Positions 63,036 to 64,000 of a DNA stretch of 64,000 bases are shown one piece after another (position 1 is the first letter of the stretch; each line of letters opens with the position of its first letter). The DNA comes from Alloacidobacterium dinghuense. GTDB taxonomy: Bacteria > Acidobacteriota > Terriglobia > Terriglobales > Acidobacteriaceae. The stretch lies in contig NZ_CP060394.1 in assembly GCF_014274465.1 (NCBI RefSeq), positions 2,852,001 to 2,916,000 of the forward strand, in the 5' to 3' direction. The translations under genes were made by a program, and so were the position numbers. The notes below the pieces were generated by a model. That model was given only the letters and a program-made list of their open reading frames with translations. It did not search any database and had not been told where the DNA came from.

Positions 63036-64000
63036 TGGCCACGCAGTATCCACCATCGCTGCTCGCCGTGGGCGGCGCGCGGACCGGCATCGCGCCTGTG
63101 AACCTGCTCGACGTCGAGGACATCAACGGCAATCTCTATTACTGGTCGGATCGTCCTTCCGATGCGACACCTGTGATCACCGGCAGCGTGGCGCCTGCCC
63201 CAAACGTGACTCCTCCGGTTCCCGTGCCCGCCGGCCAACAGCTGGCCTGGGCTTATGCGACGGAGACTGCGGCGACTGGCCCTGGCCCGAATGGGGGGGC
63301 GTCGTCAACGCTCACTTCAGGCGCAGCATCGATGTCTTCGAGTGGTGGGCTGGAGCCGCATACGTACCTTTGCGAATGGCAGAATTTCGCGCTGCCGAAT
63401 CTTCCCCCTGGCGCGGTCATCCAGGCAATCTATCCCGTTGCGGTCCTCAATTTCTCAACAACCGAGCCCAGCGCAACGGCGACCTGGGCAGTAAGCGGCA
63501 CGCCGAGCAGCAGCGGCGGTCTCAATATCCCAGGCAATGGACTTACGGATTTCGACGGCCAGTTCACAAGCACGGGCAGCATCGGATCGACTGCAGCGGC
63601 CATCCAGAATGCTTCGATCACTTGCTCGGTGCAAGATTCGCTCGGTCCGCATCCCGTCATCGCAGCGATGGAAATCAGTTTCGTCGCGCTCGCGGTCTAC
63701 TATACAGCGCCTGCAGGCAGCAATGGTGGCGTTTATAAGCCGTGGCTGCTGAGCGTGCCCAGCTTCGCCTTCCATCGCTCGCTGCAGACGGACACCGGAT
63801 CATTTGTCGTCCAGAACATTTCAGGCGACACGCTCTCGCGCGACATGGAGAAAATCATTCGCGCCAGCGCTCTTGAAGGCGCTCTGTTTGTCTATCGTCT
63901 TTGGCAGCCGGATGCCGAGGCGGCATGGCTCGAAGTGCATGGAACGCTGAGCGTCGAGCCGGTGGGAGTCGACACCGTCACGCTGCGCGGATCGCAACTG
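63035..64000 (+). CDS. Minor tail protein, partial (DUF2163-like C-terminal region)
   Basis: The ATG at 63035 overlaps the previous stop (TAATG) and 322 codons remain open to the window end. The N-terminal part is beta-rich and Ser/Thr/Gly-rich (possible adhesin-like insertion). From about residue 255 the pattern TDTGSFVVQNISGDTLSRD, with ASALEGALFVYRLW, resembles the start of DUF2163-type tail proteins. It is incomplete because the window ends. Confidence 0.62.
   Translation, partial: MATQYPPSLLAVGGARTGIAPVNLLDVEDINGNLYYWSDRPSDATPVITGSVAPAPNVTPPVPVPAGQQLAWAYATETAATGPGPNGGASSTLTSGAASMSSSGGLEPHTYLCEWQNFALPNLPPGAVIQAIYPVAVLNFSTTEPSATATWAVSGTPSSSGGLNIPGNGLTDFDGQFTSTGSIGSTAAAIQNASITCSVQDSLGPHPVIAAMEISFVALAVYYTAPAGSNGGVYKPWLLSVPSFAFHRSLQTDTGSFVVQNISGDTLSRDMEKIIRASALEGALFVYRLWQPDAEAAWLEVHGTLSVEPVGVDTVTLRGSQL

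Larger units (their letters stand above)
30088..64000. mobile_element. Mu-like transposable prophage (left part; right end beyond window)
   Basis: A DDE transposase with Mu C-terminal domain, a MuB-like ATPase and head genes of the Mu gp28/gp29/gpF/gpI type define a transposable phage. The early operon runs leftward from a central repressor and the late genes run rightward. Tail genes (tube, long tape measure, no sheath) point to a siphovirus particle. The left boundary is approximate: it lies between the terminator at 30061-30087 and the first end-type repeat at 30279. The 5-bp target duplication and right end cannot be seen. No integrase gene belongs to it, as expected for replicative transposition. 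Confidence 0.85.

Noticed and set aside
1-64000. CRISPR arrays, rRNA genes, riboswitches
   Set aside because: No regularly spaced repeats of CRISPR type and no rRNA sequence were seen. A SAM riboswitch was considered near the MetY/MetA-like genes, but 17063-19813 is almost entirely coding and leaves no room for one.

Overview
The window looks like a chromosomal segment of an Acidobacteriota bacterium, probably class Terriglobia. The main reason is two large orphan FtsX/MacB-type permeases of the Acidobacterial duplicated (ADOP) type, one paired with a PadR regulator; the surrounding housekeeping genes are compatible with this. This is a family-level judgement made from protein motifs, without a database search.

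Layout. (1) 1-6.3 kb: ordinary chromosome. It holds the N-terminus of a tryptophan 2,3-dioxygenase cut by the window edge, an FHA-GAF-PP2C signalling phosphatase, a GDSL esterase, a GNAT acetyltransferase, a HAD hydrolase, and a divergent MerR / DinB / small Cys-protein cassette. (2) 6.5-9.6 kb: an ADOP permease with its PadR regulator. (3) 10.28-22.55 kb: a compact, co-directional, mostly overlapping gene cluster that looks like an undescribed small biosynthetic pathway. In order it encodes a haem-oxygenase-like diiron oxidase, two alpha/beta-hydrolase-fold proteins without a nucleophilic serine, an acyl carrier protein, an adenylate-forming ligase, a FabG-like reductase, a long-chain acyl-CoA-synthetase-like ligase, a PLP group II decarboxylase, a MetY-like PLP enzyme, a MetA-like acyltransferase and an aldehyde dehydrogenase. 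(4) 23.3-29.9 kb: a second ADOP permease, a tyrosine-recombinase remnant next to tRNA-Leu(GAG), secG, an amidohydrolase, a Tat-exported beta-carbonic anhydrase, a small hypothetical gene and a metallo-beta-lactamase-fold hydrolase. (5) about 30.1-64 kb, continuing past the window: a Mu-like transposable prophage.

Prophage organisation. A repressor gene (41777-42511, +) and a divergent Ner/Cro-like gene flank a dyad operator. From there an early operon of about 26 small, overlapping genes runs leftward for 11 kb. It includes a DDE transposase (MuA-like) and an AAA ATPase (MuB-like) and ends near a set of short repeats (30279-30486) that are good candidates for the transposase-binding left end. 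To the right lie two Cys-rich microproteins, a lysis module, then packaging and head genes (small and large terminase, Mu gp29-like portal, a DNA methyltransferase, gpF-like protein, protease with an internal in-frame scaffold start, decoration, major capsid). A long-tail module follows: gp36/gpG/gp37-like connectors, tail tube, two genes before the tape measure, a 1091-residue tape measure and two distal tail genes. No contractile sheath is seen, so a siphovirus-like particle is expected. A 35-bp element is repeated upstream of two late transcription units.

The item most worth follow-up is the 10.3-22.5 kb cluster. Its MetA-like, MetY-like and decarboxylase trio next to an ACP/ligase module and a diiron oxidase suggests gamma-substitution chemistry on an activated homoserine-type substrate coupled to acyl-group handling. 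This is inference from family membership and order; the product is unknown.
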